Shown here in pieces: positions 27,334 to 37,500 of a stretch of DNA of 64,000 nucleotides. The stretch is from positions 3,172,001 to 3,236,000 of the forward strand of contig NZ_CP011994.1 of assembly GCF_001632845.1 (NCBI RefSeq). Reading direction: 5' to 3'. Both the position numbers and the translations under genes were made by a program. Position 1 is the first letter of the stretch; each line of letters begins with the position of its first letter. Below the pieces are notes generated by a model. The model worked only from the letters and a program-made list of their open reading frames with translations, did no database searches and had not been told where the DNA came from. This stretch comes from Ectothiorhodospira sp. BSL-9 (GTDB taxonomy: Bacteria > Pseudomonadota > Gammaproteobacteria > Ectothiorhodospirales > Ectothiorhodospiraceae).

Positions 27334-29187
27334 ATGCGCGCACTGATGGCTTGGCTTCGGCAACCCATGGCCCACGGGGCAAAGCGGCCCAACACCCCCA
27401 CCGCTCCTGCCAGTGGGGCCATTCCCATTCAGGACGCGGGCACCCTACTCGCCCCTCCTCATCGGCGGGAAATACTCCACCAGATCGAAGGGCTCACAAG
27501 GCTTCCCCCCCGCCACCACGCCGCCTTGGTGCGCGCGGCCATCCAGAATTATGCGGTGTTCGTGCAGCAGCTGCCGGCTTCAGAAGCGCATCACCACGCA
27601 AGCCTCGGGGGTATGCTTGAGCACGGACTGGAGGTGCTGTGTCAGGCGCTTTTGATCCGTCGCGGCCGATTACTACCCATTGGCGGCAAACCCGAGCAGA
27701 TCGCTCAGCAGCAAGATATCTGGACCTATGCAGTGGCTACCGCCGCCCTGCTTCATGATCTGGGTAAGCCGGCCGTGGACCAGAAGGTGACGCTCTACCA
27801 CAGCAACGGAGAGAGCGCGGGTACCTGGGATCCGTGGGCAGGCCCCATGACCCGCCTGGATGACTGCCACAGTTACACGCTGGATTACCTGCGGGGCCGG
27901 CAATACCGCTTCCATGAGCGCGCCGCCCCTTTATTGGTTCATCACATCGTGCCGCCGCGAGGGCTGTCCTGGATCGCATCGGAACGGCAGGTGTTCGCGC
28001 AATGGCTGGCCGCCATTGGCGGGAACATGGATGAGGCAGGACCTCTGGGAGAGATCATTCAGGAGGCGGACGGACTGTCCGTCGCCAGAAACCTTGGCGC
28101 TGATGCATCTAGCAGGGCTGCCCCATCGCGGGCCAGGTCGCTCTGGGAACGACTGCTGACAGGTTTGCGACACCTGATTCTGGAGGGAGAACTACCGCTG
28201 AATCGCAACGGTGCAGCGGGGTGGACCCTCGGGGATGACCTTTGGATGGTGTCCAAACGCACGATTGACGCGCTGCGTGCCCACCTGGTCGCCGAGGGGC
28301 ATTCAGGGATCCCCTCCTCCAATGATCGGATCTACGACACCCTGCAGGAACATGGCATCTTGACCCCATGCGGGGACCGAGCCATCTGGCGGGCCACAGT
28401 ATCCGGTGACGGCTGGTCCCACGAACTCACCCTGATTCGACTCCCTATCCACCGCATTTGGCCACAATCGACAGATCGACCTGCGGACTTCGCAGGCCAA
28501 GTGAAGCCCACCGAGACACCCACGCCATCAGGGCCAGAAGAAGCATCGTCTGATCCAGAAATCGAGGCGACACCTGGCGTTGTGCCAGAGACAGCCGCCG
28601 TTGCCAACGCCCAGGCTGCAAGCGATGAAGAAGATGCGCTACCCCTGCCCGATCTCCCAGTGTCCGAGACCCAACCCACGGATGACACTGGGCACCACGA
28701 CGTATCCTCCTTGGACAGTCATAGCGCCCAACCGTCCCTCCCGACACATGAAACCACGGATGCGCCAACGCCACCGAACGCCCCCGAAACAACGACCCAT
28801 TCAGAAATCCACAGCTCGGACGCGGGCCATCGGTTCCTCTCATGGCTTCAGCAACAAGCCAAGCAAAAGCAACTTGCGGTCAATCACCCCACCGCCCGGT
28901 TGCACGTGGTGGAAGAAGGCGTATTGCTGATCAGCCCGGCCCTGTTCAAGGACTATGCGAATAGTTATCCCGCCGACGGGGACTGGGGGCATGTGCAGAA
29001 GCGTTTCATGAAAATGAAGCTACATCAACGACTTGAAAATGGCACCAACATACATCGGTACGTGGTCAGCGGCGAGCGAAACACATCGCACGTCAAGGGA
29101 ATTCTGCTCCCTGACCCATCGGTCATCTGGGGCGCAGACCAACAAGTACCGCCTCCGAATCGCCATCTGAAAGCTGCCAATTCGTGA
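27334..29187 (+). CDS. MobH/TraI_2-family relaxase
   Basis: A 617-aa protein of the type used by integrative and conjugative elements to nick the origin of transfer. The N-terminal TraI_2 domain (about 35-350) has HD-like metal motifs HHASLGGMLEHGLEV and ATAALLHDLGKPAVD, with a further VHHIVPPRG. A low-complexity Pro/Glu/Thr-rich linker (about 385-500) leads to the C-terminal TraI_2_C domain (HRFLSWLQQQAKQKQ, GILLPDPSVIW). It is divergent from the RM gene and is followed by the integrase. No coupling protein or mating-pore gene is in the window, so the element would need a helper. Confidence 0.82.
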   Translation: MRALMAWLRQPMAHGAKRPNTPTAPASGAIPIQDAGTLLAPPHRREILHQIEGLTRLPPRHHAALVRAAIQNYAVFVQQLPASEAHHHASLGGMLEHGLEVLCQALLIRRGRLLPIGGKPEQIAQQQDIWTYAVATAALLHDLGKPAVDQKVTLYHSNGESAGTWDPWAGPMTRLDDCHSYTLDYLRGRQYRFHERAAPLLVHHIVPPRGLSWIASERQVFAQWLAAIGGNMDEAGPLGEIIQEADGLSVARNLGADASSRAAPSRARSLWERLLTGLRHLILEGELPLNRNGAAGWTLGDDLWMVSKRTIDALRAHLVAEGHSGIPSSNDRIYDTLQEHGILTPCGDRAIWRATVSGDGWSHELTLIRLPIHRIWPQSTDRPADFAGQVKPTETPTPSGPEEASSDPEIEATPGVVPETAAVANAQAASDEEDALPLPDLPVSETQPTDDTGHHDVSSLDSHSAQPSLPTHETTDAPTPPNAPETTTHSEIHSSDAGHRFLSWLQQQAKQKQLAVNHPTARLHVVEEGVLLISPALFKDYANSYPADGDWGHVQKRFMKMKLHQRLENGTNIHRYVVSGERNTSHVKGILLPDPSVIWGADQQVPPPNRHLKAANS

Positions 29188-29293
29188 ATTGACTCACATA
29201 TCCTATAATCAATGGCGCCAGGGTCCCTTTAGTCATCGTCCACCTTACCGATATATCTATTCGCGTAAGGTAACGGATACAAGGAGATACCTG

Positions 29294-30292
29294 ATGCACA
29301 AACCGATTTTAATCAATATTGGACAAGGACACACAGTCAAGGAGCTCTTGGAGCTACACATTGGCGAAACCCTATTGCGCCCAGACTCCATCAAGTCCTA
29401 CCGGAGTGCAGCTAATGTATTTATTCAGTACTGCGGGAATGGAGGCGACGATATTTACCTAACTGATATCACGAAGGAATTAACCCTGCAATGGCGCCAG
29501 AAGGTACTCGACACTCATGCACCCACGAGTTGGAACTCGTACCGAACCAGAATGTGCTCCCTATTTAATCACGGAGTCGCAGCTGGATGGATCGAGCAAA
29601 ACCCCTTGAGACACGTCAAGACCACCCGAGTTGGCAGGAGACCAAAACGCACCATTTCTTACGATCAGCGCAAGATTATCGTAGATTTTATTGAGAAAAT
29701 ACCTGACTATCCGAGCCCTGGGCAAACCGGACACATAGCCTTTATGCCTGGTTGGTTTTGGTTAGCGCTCTTCAAAACTCTCTACTTTACAGGTATGAGA
29801 AGAAGGCAGCTCGTCAATCTACGTTGGAAAGACATCAACTTCAATACTGGAGTGATGCGGCTTTCATTAGATGGGAGCAAGACAAATCAAGAATGGTCAA
29901 TTCCGATACTACCAACACTCGATGAACAACTACAAATAGTCTACGGAAAAACCCTGGAAATCACTAACGCTACCGAAGTCGATTTAATGAACCGACAGGT
30001 GTTTGCGATCGGCTTATTCAATCCAAAATACCATGCTACCAATTCTCTTGGCGAGATCTATGAAGATCAAATCTCGGGATTCTTCGGCCGCTTATCCAGA
30101 AAGCTTGGTTTCAGGATAACTGCCCACGGCATGCGCCATACATTTGCCACCGAACTCATGCGCGCACCCAATCCTGACATCAAGGCCATTCAGGAGCTTT
30201 TAGGTCACTCACATATCAGGATGACGCTGCAGTATATGGAGACGAATATGCAACAACTCCGCCGTTCCACAAACTCTCTACCTTCCCTTTAG
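29294..30292 (+). CDS. Tyrosine-type integrase of the mobile element
   Basis: Read from ATG 29294, which follows a strong AAGGAG; the upstream frame to 29189 has no such site. The 332-aa product has an N-terminal SAM-like domain (VKELLELHIGETLLRPDSIK) and a catalytic domain with the conserved Arg in GMRRRQLVNLRW, HGMRHTFATEL (HxxR), GHSHIRMTLQYME (second His and the nucleophile Tyr). It is clearly more AT-rich than the flanking chromosome. It lies at the right edge of the element, where integrases usually stand next to the attachment site. No tRNA is adjacent, so the target site is unknown. Confidence 0.93.
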   Translation: MHKPILINIGQGHTVKELLELHIGETLLRPDSIKSYRSAANVFIQYCGNGGDDIYLTDITKELTLQWRQKVLDTHAPTSWNSYRTRMCSLFNHGVAAGWIEQNPLRHVKTTRVGRRPKRTISYDQRKIIVDFIEKIPDYPSPGQTGHIAFMPGWFWLALFKTLYFTGMRRRQLVNLRWKDINFNTGVMRLSLDGSKTNQEWSIPILPTLDEQLQIVYGKTLEITNATEVDLMNRQVFAIGLFNPKYHATNSLGEIYEDQISGFFGRLSRKLGFRITAHGMRHTFATELMRAPNPDIKAIQELLGHSHIRMTLQYMETNMQQLRRSTNSLPSL

Positions 30293-30449
30293 CCTGACAG
30301 GCTTGCCCACAGCGCACTTTTCGGCTGGGGGTAGGTTGCGTAGGGCGCCAATTTGGTGTAGATATGACACAGGCCTCTGTCCGGGGCCTATGGGTTAGCG
30401 TTCGGCGCTTATTCTGAAAAAACGGCTGACACTATAAAGGTTAAAGGCT

Positions 30450-30498
30450 GGGGAGGGGGTACTAGGCCCCTCCCCAAAGACCCGAGAGCTTTCGGGTC
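30450..30498. terminator. Two adjacent hairpins at the right end of the mobile region
   Basis: GGGGAGGGG (30450-30458) pairs with CCCCTCCCC (30467-30475), and GACCCGA (30479-30485) pairs with TCGGGTC (30492-30498). The integrase stops at 30292 and the next gene ends at 30586. They may stop transcription from both sides or be part of the attachment region. Between 30293 and 30585 no gene is seen. Confidence 0.45.
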
Positions 30499-30585
30499 TG
30501 TCCCTGGCTCGGTTGCATGTCGCCCCCCTGTTTCAGGCAGGCGACTGAGGTTTGCGGTTGAAGTTGAGCACGGAACTCAAGTTCG

Positions 30586-31929
30586 CTATGGCTTTTCCAG
30601 GCCCAGGTAAGGCGACATCATCCTGCCGATATCCACCCGCGCCCGCAGCTTGCGGCACAGCAGGAACATGCCCATGAACTTGCGATGCAGGAACAGGGTG
30701 GCCGGTTCGGGCATGTGGCGGAAACGCTCGTCCAGGAACAGGTCCTTGCCCCGGTAATACACCCGCTCGAACAGGTCCGAGGCACCAAAATCATAGGGGC
30801 CTTCATGGCGCAGCGGCTCGCCGGAGAGCAGCAGCAGATCCAGCATCTCGTTCACGTCACCGGAATCCGAGTCCTCCTTGAGATACCCCAGTTCGATGCA
30901 CGCCTGGCGCATGTCCTCCCGATCCTGTGAGTAGGCCGCCTGACCCAGGTGGCGGTAAACCTCTACCCAATGGGGCTGCACCCGATGGGCAGCACCGAAG
31001 TCCAGCAGGGACACCCGCCCGGACTCCATGTCGTAGAGATAGTTGCTGAAGTTGGGGTCGGTCTGCACCAGCCCGAAATCGAACAGTTCCCGGAAACCCA
31101 GGCGGCTGAGCAGGGTGGCCACCCGATCACGGTCTTCACGGGGATAGTCGCCGGAGATCATCCGGTCCACCGGCTCGCCGGGGGCAAAGTCCATGGCCAG
31201 GATATTCTCCGTGGACAGGTCATCATGCAGACGGGGCACGAACAGGTTCGGATCATCCCCCACCATGGCGCCATAGGCCTTCAGGGACTCGGCTTCGGCC
31301 TGGTAATCGGTCTCCCGGTGCAGTTGCAGACGGGCCTCTTCGAACAAGGGCCCCAGATCCACGCCGGCGGGCATGATGCGGAACTGGCGGAACAGGAAGG
31401 CCAGGTTGTTGATGTCGCTATCGATACTCTCGCGCACGCCGGGAAACTGGATCTTCAGCGCCAGGGTGCGGCCGTCGCGGGTTTGGGCCTTGTGCACCTG
31501 ACCGATGGAGGCCGCCGCAATGGGGGTGAGATCCATGTGCTTGAACTGCTGCTCCCAGCCCTTGCCGTATTCCCGGTTGAGCACGCCACTGAGCTGCCCC
31601 AGGGGCATGGGCTCCGCGCCCTGGCGCAGGGCACCCATGATCTCCGAGGCCTCCTCACTGAGCAGGTCCGTGCCATCCATGGACATGAGCTGCCCCATCT
31701 TCATCACCGCCCCCCGCATGCGCGCCAGGCGATCGGTGAAACGCTGCGCATGCTTGCCCGGCAGATTGATGCGTGCCGGGCGACTGCCGTTGCTCTTGCG
31801 AGTGAGCTCCGTCAGACCCTTGAAGCCTATCCCGGCCGCAAGCGTGCCGGAGGCCATGCCCAGGTGCCAGAGGCGACCAAAACGGGAACTGGGGACGGGA
31901 TTGGAACGGCGTTTGCCATGATCGGACAT
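30586..31929 (-). CDS. ABC1/UbiB-family kinase-like protein
   Basis: A 447-aa member of the ABC1/ADCK/UbiB family. Residues near 75-85 hold the KxGQ motif (GAVMKMGQLMSMDG). The Ala-rich loop AAASIGQVHKAQ replaces the normal P-loop, followed by the Lys of LALKIQFPGV, with DFGLVQTDPNFSNYLY and SLLDFGAAHR as catalytic and metal sites. Some homologues help ubiquinone biosynthesis by ATPase activity, but this one is not next to ubi genes and lacks an obvious C-terminal membrane anchor. Its exact role is open. Confidence 0.85.
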   Translation of the reverse strand: MSDHGKRRSNPVPSSRFGRLWHLGMASGTLAAGIGFKGLTELTRKSNGSRPARINLPGKHAQRFTDRLARMRGAVMKMGQLMSMDGTDLLSEEASEIMGALRQGAEPMPLGQLSGVLNREYGKGWEQQFKHMDLTPIAAASIGQVHKAQTRDGRTLALKIQFPGVRESIDSDINNLAFLFRQFRIMPAGVDLGPLFEEARLQLHRETDYQAEAESLKAYGAMVGDDPNLFVPRLHDDLSTENILAMDFAPGEPVDRMISGDYPREDRDRVATLLSRLGFRELFDFGLVQTDPNFSNYLYDMESGRVSLLDFGAAHRVQPHWVEVYRHLGQAAYSQDREDMRQACIELGYLKEDSDSGDVNEMLDLLLLSGEPLRHEGPYDFGASDLFERVYYRGKDLFLDERFRHMPEPATLFLHRKFMGMFLLCRKLRARVDIGRMMSPYLGLEKP

Positions 31930-32028
31930 GAAGGATTCAGCCTTGTGGGCGATGCAAGTGTTTATTAGAGACTGCTAATTATGCCGAATGTTCACCTTGA
32001 CGGCATCCCGACCACCGGTTCATCACGA

Positions 32029-32691
32029 TTACTCCAGCACCCGCCGAAGCCCGGACTCGTCCAGCAGCACCAGGGTTTCCCCCTGCACCTCCAGCAAACC
32101 CCGCTCCCGCAGGCGGGCCAGGATGCGGGACAGGGTCTCCGGCTTCATGGACAGCCGCGACGCAATCACCTGCTTGGGGATGGACAGGCGCACCTGTCCG
32201 GCCTGGGAGTGGGCCTGGGCCAGCAGGTAGGACACCAGGCGATAGGTGGCGTTGTGCAAGGTGAGTTCGTCGATCTGGCTGAGCAATCCGTGCATGCGGC
32301 GGCTCAGGCCACCCAGGAGTTTCAGGGCCAGATCAGGGGATTCCCTCAGAAGCTGCAGGAAGCACTCGGTGTCGAAGATCACCAGATGGGTGTCCGACAG
32401 GGCCGAGGCGTTCACGGGATAACGCCGCTCATCCATGAACATCACCGCCTCGGCGAACAACTGCCCGGACTGAATCACCTCCACCACCTTCTCGTCGCCA
32501 TCCCTTGAGAGCAGGTACAGCTTCATGGCCCCGGTCTTCACCAGGAAAAAGTGCGGTGCCGGATCACCCTGGGAAAACAGCGCCTCCCCGGCCCGGCAGT
32601 GGCGTTCCCGCGAGGTGGACCGGATACGCGCCAGCTGATCATTGTTCAGGGGCTCGAAAAGGTGAAGGCGTTGCAGTTCCTGCAAGGTCAT
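32029..32691 (-). CDS. Crp/Fnr-family transcriptional regulator
   Basis: A 220-aa regulator with a cyclic-nucleotide-binding-like beta-roll (residues 15-125, GEALFSQGDPAPHFFLVKTG) and a C-terminal winged helix whose recognition helix is in IASRLSMKPETLSRILARL. The N-terminal cysteine cluster of FNR is absent, so it should not carry an iron-sulfur cluster. It resembles the DNR/NnrR-type or general Crp-like groups that respond to nitric oxide or to redox conditions, but the effector cannot be told from sequence. It lies 31 bp after the SLC13 transporter gene on the same strand and may share its transcript. Confidence 0.88.
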   Translation of the reverse strand: MTLQELQRLHLFEPLNNDQLARIRSTSRERHCRAGEALFSQGDPAPHFFLVKTGAMKLYLLSRDGDEKVVEVIQSGQLFAEAVMFMDERRYPVNASALSDTHLVIFDTECFLQLLRESPDLALKLLGGLSRRMHGLLSQIDELTLHNATYRLVSYLLAQAHSQAGQVRLSIPKQVIASRLSMKPETLSRILARLRERGLLEVQGETLVLLDESGLRRVLE

Positions 32692-32722
32692 GGGGCAATG
32701 TGTCCTGTCGGGAGGATCTGGC

Positions 32723-34489
32723 TCACCAGCTCCAGATGAGTGGCACCAGCAGGATCACCAGGGCGCCGGTGATCACCGTCATGGGGATGCCCGCGCGCAG
32801 ATAGTCACTGAACCGATAGCCCCCCGGGCCGTAGACCATCAGGTTGGTCTGATAGCCAAACGGCGTGGCAAAACTGGCGGAGGCAGCGAACATGATGGCC
32901 ACCGCGAAGGGCATCAGGCTCACCCCCAGATCCTGGGCCACAGCCCAGGCAATGGGGAACATGAGCACGGCAGCGGCGTTGTTGGTGATCAGTGCCGTGA
33001 AAAGCGCGGTGAGCAGATAGATCAGCAACAGGTTCGCCCAGGGCTGATCACCGGCCAGCCCGGTCACGTTCAAGGCCACGGTCTGGGCCAGGCCGGTATT
33101 GTTCATGGCGGCGGCCACGCCAAAGGCTGCGGCGATGGTCAGCAGCACCGACCAGTCCAGACTGCCACGGGCAGTGAACATGCTCACGCAACCACTCAGG
33201 ATCATCAGCCCCGCCGCCGCCAGGGCCGCCTCCAGCATGCTGAGCACGCCCAGGCTGGCGCTGGCCACCATGGCCACAAGAATCCCCATGGCCACCAGGG
33301 CACGATCATGGCGGGGCGTGGCGGAATCCTGCACCTGGGTCATGAGGAAGAAGTCCCGGCGATTGCGGTTCTGGGCCAGGAAGCTCGAACCCGCCTCCAC
33401 CAGCAGCGTATCCCCCGGGCGCAGCACGATGTCGCCGATCTTGCCCCGCAGTCGCTCACCATTGCGGGCCACGGCGATCACCACCGCGTTGTAGCGGTTG
33501 CGGAATCCCCCATCGCGGATGGTCATGCCCACCACCGGGCAGGTATTGGACACCACCACCTCCAGGAGCGCCCGGTCGGAGCGCCGGCCATCCAGCTTGA
33601 ACACCTGCCCGGTGGCCGGGGTGAGACCACGGATGCGCTGCAGGTCGGCCATGGATTCCACCACGCCCACGAAGATCAGCCGGTCGCCCGAGCGGAGCCT
33701 TTCCTGGGGCGACACGGCGGGGATGAGGGTGCCCTGGCGGTCCAGTTCCATGAGATACCCCCCAGGCAGGTGCCGCAGACCGGCCTCCTCGATGCTCCGG
33801 CCCACCAGAGGACCATCGTCCTCCACCAGCATCTCCAGAGTGTATTCCCGGGGATCGTCGATGTGGCTCATGGGCGGACGGCGATCGGGGAACAGATACC
33901 GCCCGAAGACCAGCATGACCACCAGACCCAGCAAGGCCACGGGCACGCCCACCCAGGCGATATCGAACAGCCCCAGGCCGGTGCCGGTCTGATCGATCAG
34001 CAGGCCATTGACCACCAGGTTGGTACTGGTGCCAATCACCGTGATCGTGCCTCCCAGGATGGCGGCAAAGGACAGGGGCATCATCAGGCGCGACACCGGC
34101 AGATCCAGCTTGCGGGCCCATTCGTTCACGGCGGGGATGAGCATGCCCACCACGGGGGTGTTGTTCAAAAAGGCGCTCATCACCGCCACCGGCGTGGTCA
34201 GTCTTACCTGCGCCCGCCACAGGGAACGCGGCCGCCCGAGCAAGGACTGGACGATCCACTGGATGCCTCCGGTCTCGCGCAGGCCGGCCACCACCACGTA
34301 GAGGGCCGCCACGGTGATCACGCCCTCGTTGGAGAAACCGGCAAAGGCCTCCCGTGGGCTGACGATACCTGCCAGCAGCAGGATCACCACAGCGCCCACG
34401 AATACCAGATCCGGGGCCGCACGCGTGAAGGTGAGCACGGCCAGCATGCCCAGGATCAGCAAGGCGGTAAACCAGGCCTCAAGGATCAT
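32723..34489 (-). CDS. SLC13/DASS-type transporter with two TrkA_C domains
   Basis: A 588-aa inner-membrane protein with about ten membrane helices, split by two soluble RCK_C (TrkA_C) domains at roughly residues 205-375 ([18 protein letters not shown] and [17 protein letters not shown]). The transport motifs [11 protein letters not shown] and [12 protein letters not shown] sit in re-entrant loops typical of divalent-anion sodium symporters, with TSTNLVVNG and [14 protein letters not shown]. This architecture occurs in sulfate and other anion transporters. The substrate cannot be assigned. A Crp/Fnr-type regulator gene follows immediately. Confidence 0.87.
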   Translation of the reverse strand: MILEAWFTALLILGMLAVLTFTRAAPDLVFVGAVVILLLAGIVSPREAFAGFSNEGVITVAALYVVVAGLRETGGIQWIVQSLLGRPRSLWRAQVRLTTPVAVMSAFLNNTPVVGMLIPAVNEWARKLDLPVSRLMMPLSFAAILGGTITVIGTSTNLVVNGLLIDQTGTGLGLFDIAWVGVPVALLGLVVMLVFGRYLFPDRRPPMSHIDDPREYTLEMLVEDDGPLVGRSIEEAGLRHLPGGYLMELDRQGTLIPAVSPQERLRSGDRLIFVGVVESMADLQRIRGLTPATGQVFKLDGRRSDRALLEVVVSNTCPVVGMTIRDGGFRNRYNAVVIAVARNGERLRGKIGDIVLRPGDTLLVEAGSSFLAQNRNRRDFFLMTQVQDSATPRHDRALVAMGILVAMVASASLGVLSMLEAALAAAGLMILSGCVSMFTARGSLDWSVLLTIAAAFGVAAAMNNTGLAQTVALNVTGLAGDQPWANLLLIYLLTALFTALITNNAAAVLMFPIAWAVAQDLGVSLMPFAVAIMFAASASFATPFGYQTNLMVYGPGGYRFSDYLRAGIPMTVITGALVILLVPLIWSW

Positions 34490-34555
34490 GAATCAGGGAT
34501 TTCCAGTGGGTCGTCCGGGATGGATAGATTATTCTCAATCTTCTCATGCCTGGCG

Positions 34556-37500
34556 TTACGTGCCCAGTTCGCGCGTCAGCGCCTCCACCTGAGGCAGTCC
34601 ATGGCGCACGGCAGGCTCATTCACGGGCATCCCCGCCAGCACGCCCTTGAGGGCGGCGGGGGTGCCTTGGTAGATGCGGTGCAGTTCGGCCATGATGCCG
34701 CTCAGCCGGGATTCCGCCTGCCGAAAATCATCCCTACGCACCAGCGTCTCCAGGGCCTCGATCAGCGCCGCTGCCCGTTGGGCGCCAATGGTAGCCAGAT
34801 GCCCCTTGAGGGTATGCGCGATCCGTGCGGCGGTGTCGCCGTCTTCATCACTCAGGGCCTGGGTCAGTGCGCCCATTTTTCCAGGCAGGTCCGGGAGGAT
34901 CGTGAGCAGCATCTCGATGAGCAGTTCCTGATCCCCGCCCAGACGCTGCATCACCAGTGCCAGATCCACGCTGGGCACAGTGGACTGGGGGTCGGAGGCC
35001 CCTGACCTTGCCAGTGCCCCTGTATTGCAGTGACCCATCACATGGTCAATGGTCCGCCCAAGCTCACCGAGGCTGATGGGCTTGAAGATGTAGTCATCCA
35101 TCCCCGCGTCCAGGCCCCGCTCCCGATACTCACTGAGCGCGTGTGCGGTCAGTCCGATGATGGGCAACATGCGGTTGCCCTCCCCGGCACCGCCATCGCG
35201 GATATGCCGGGTGGCATCAAAGCCGTTCATGCCGGGCATCTCCACATCCATCAGCACCAGGTCAAAACGTTCAAGGCTCAGTTGCTGAAAGGCGGACTCA
35301 GCATGGGTCACCGAAACCGTCTCATGTCCCAGACGCTTGAGCAACTGTTCGGCCACCACCACGTTGGCAGGGGTATCCTCCACCAGCAGGATTCGCCAGA
35401 CACGGGACCTGGCGGCATTCTGGAATGCCGCCAGGTGAGCGCTCTCGGTCATGGGCACTTTCTCGGGATCGCCGAGTTCAAGCACCACGTTGAAACCAAA
35501 GGTACTCCCCTGCCCAGGGCAACTGGCCACGTTGATGCACCCACCCATCTTCTCCACCAGTTGGCGGGTGATGGCCAGTCCGAGCCCGGTACCTCCATAG
35601 CGTCGTTTTGCCGAACCATCCACCTGAGTGAAGGTGTCGAAGATTTCTGCCTGGCGGTCCTCGGGAATCCCCTCGCCGGTATCCATCACCTCGAAGCCCA
35701 GATCCACCTGTGTCCCGCTGGCACCCAGAACCCGGACCGTCACCCGCACACCGCCTTCTGCAGTGAACTTGATGGCATTCCCCACCAGGTTGATGAGTAT
35801 CTGCCCCAGACGGTGCATGTCCCCGCGCAGATAGCGAGGCACATCGGATGCCATTTCCAGGGCCAGGTCCAGATCCTTGTCCTGGGCAGAAACCGTCAGG
35901 GTACCCACCATCTGTTGCAGGGCATGGTGCAGATCGAAATCGGACTCCAGCAACTCCATCCGCCCCGCCTCGATCTTGGACAGATCCAGGATGTCGTTGA
36001 TCACCGTGAGCAGATGACGGGCCGAGTGCTGAATGATCTGCATGAACTCGCGGGATTGCCCCTGAACGCCTTCCAGCATGACCAGTTCACTGAGGCCCAG
36101 GATGGCATTCATGGGCGTGCGGATCTCATGACTCATGCGGGCCAGGAACTCGCTCTTGGCCTGGTTGGCCGCCTCAGCCACCTCGCGAGCCGCAATCAAC
36201 TGACGTTCAAGGGCACGCAGATCGGTGATGTCCGAGTAATACACCATGCCACCGATGACCTCGCCCTGGTCGTCCAGGATGGGACCATTGAAGATCTGCA
36301 TGGAACGGCCGCCGAATCGTGCCTCCTCTTCAGGCGTGGAGTAACGCACCATGGGCTGCCGGGTTCGAAAACACTCTTCCAGTGCACACTGCTGGCAAGG
36401 CCTGGCCTGCTCCCAGGCCAGTTGATAACAGGGCTGATGCAGCACCTTTTCCAGATCGTCAATGCCGAACACCTCCAGCAGACTCTGGCTGGCACTGACA
36501 ATCTGGTATTGCCGATCAATGATGACGATGTAGCCCGGGATATTCTCGAAGAAGGCACGCAGCCGGCTGGTGGTCTGATCCAGTTCAGCCGTGCGCTCGG
36601 CCACTCGCTGCTCGAGCAGGCGGTTCTGTTCCTGGATCTCCTCAGACTGCTCCTGAACACGCTGGAACTGGTCACGCAACTGCCCCGCCATGGCCTGGAA
36701 GGCCCGGTCCAGTTGATTGTATTCCCGAATCGTCGTCCGGCGAGGCTCGCGGTCCCATTGCCCCCTGGCGAGTTCGTCGGCGTCCCGCCCCAGGCGCTGC
36801 AGGGGTGCAGCCAGGCGACCGGCCATCAGCACCCCCAGCAAGGCTGCCAGAAGGAGCACGGCAGCAATGATCATCACGGTGACACGGGTCTGATCCTGAA
36901 TCCCGCCCATGAAATCACGCTCCGGGACCACCACGGCCAGGAGCCAGTCCAAACCCGGGGCCGGAGAGAACGCCCTGATCTGAAGGTATTGTTCTTCTCC
37001 CGCCAGGGAGAAGTTCAGGAACTCGTCTTCCAGGATGGCCGCCAATCCACCCGGGCGCTGCTCAAGCAACTGTGCCGCAGCCTCCACGGAGGCCACCCCG
37101 GATTCGGCAGCGGATATGGGCAGGAACCGGCCTTCCTCCTCCCGGAAAAAGCCCCCTTCCGGTGCCGTGGAAGCCGCCACCAGATGACCGTCACCCTGAA
37201 TGACGAATACCTGGGCGTTGGGTGTCAGATCCAGCGATCGCAGAAAATCATGGACCTGAGTGAGGACGTAATCCACGGCGAAAACGCCCAGCAACTGCCC
37301 ATCGGCATCATAATGGGGCCGGGACGCGGTCAGGGCCAGGTCGTGAAGGACGAAGTGACGATAGATGGGTGTCCAGGTAGGCTGGCCTGCGGCCACGCCA
37401 GCCTGGTACCAGGGTCGGGCGCGGGGATCAAAGCCCGGGTAGACCTGCTTCAGTTCCAGGGCATCGCCCAGGTCGTTGGTGGCAAAGTTGTGGGAATCGC

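Noticed and set aside
23027-29187. A full multi-gene defence system (BREX or DISARM type)
   Set aside because: The methylase carries its own nuclease as in MmeI-type single-chain enzymes, and no helicase, phosphatase or other partner genes of those systems are present.
30293-30585. tRNA gene as the integration target
   Set aside because: No cloverleaf or T-loop sequence was found next to the integrase; the two hairpins do not fit a tRNA.
32690-35005. 771-aa plus-strand frame
   Set aside because: Extreme His, Gly and Gln content and full overlap with the transporter and kinase genes show it is a shadow frame.
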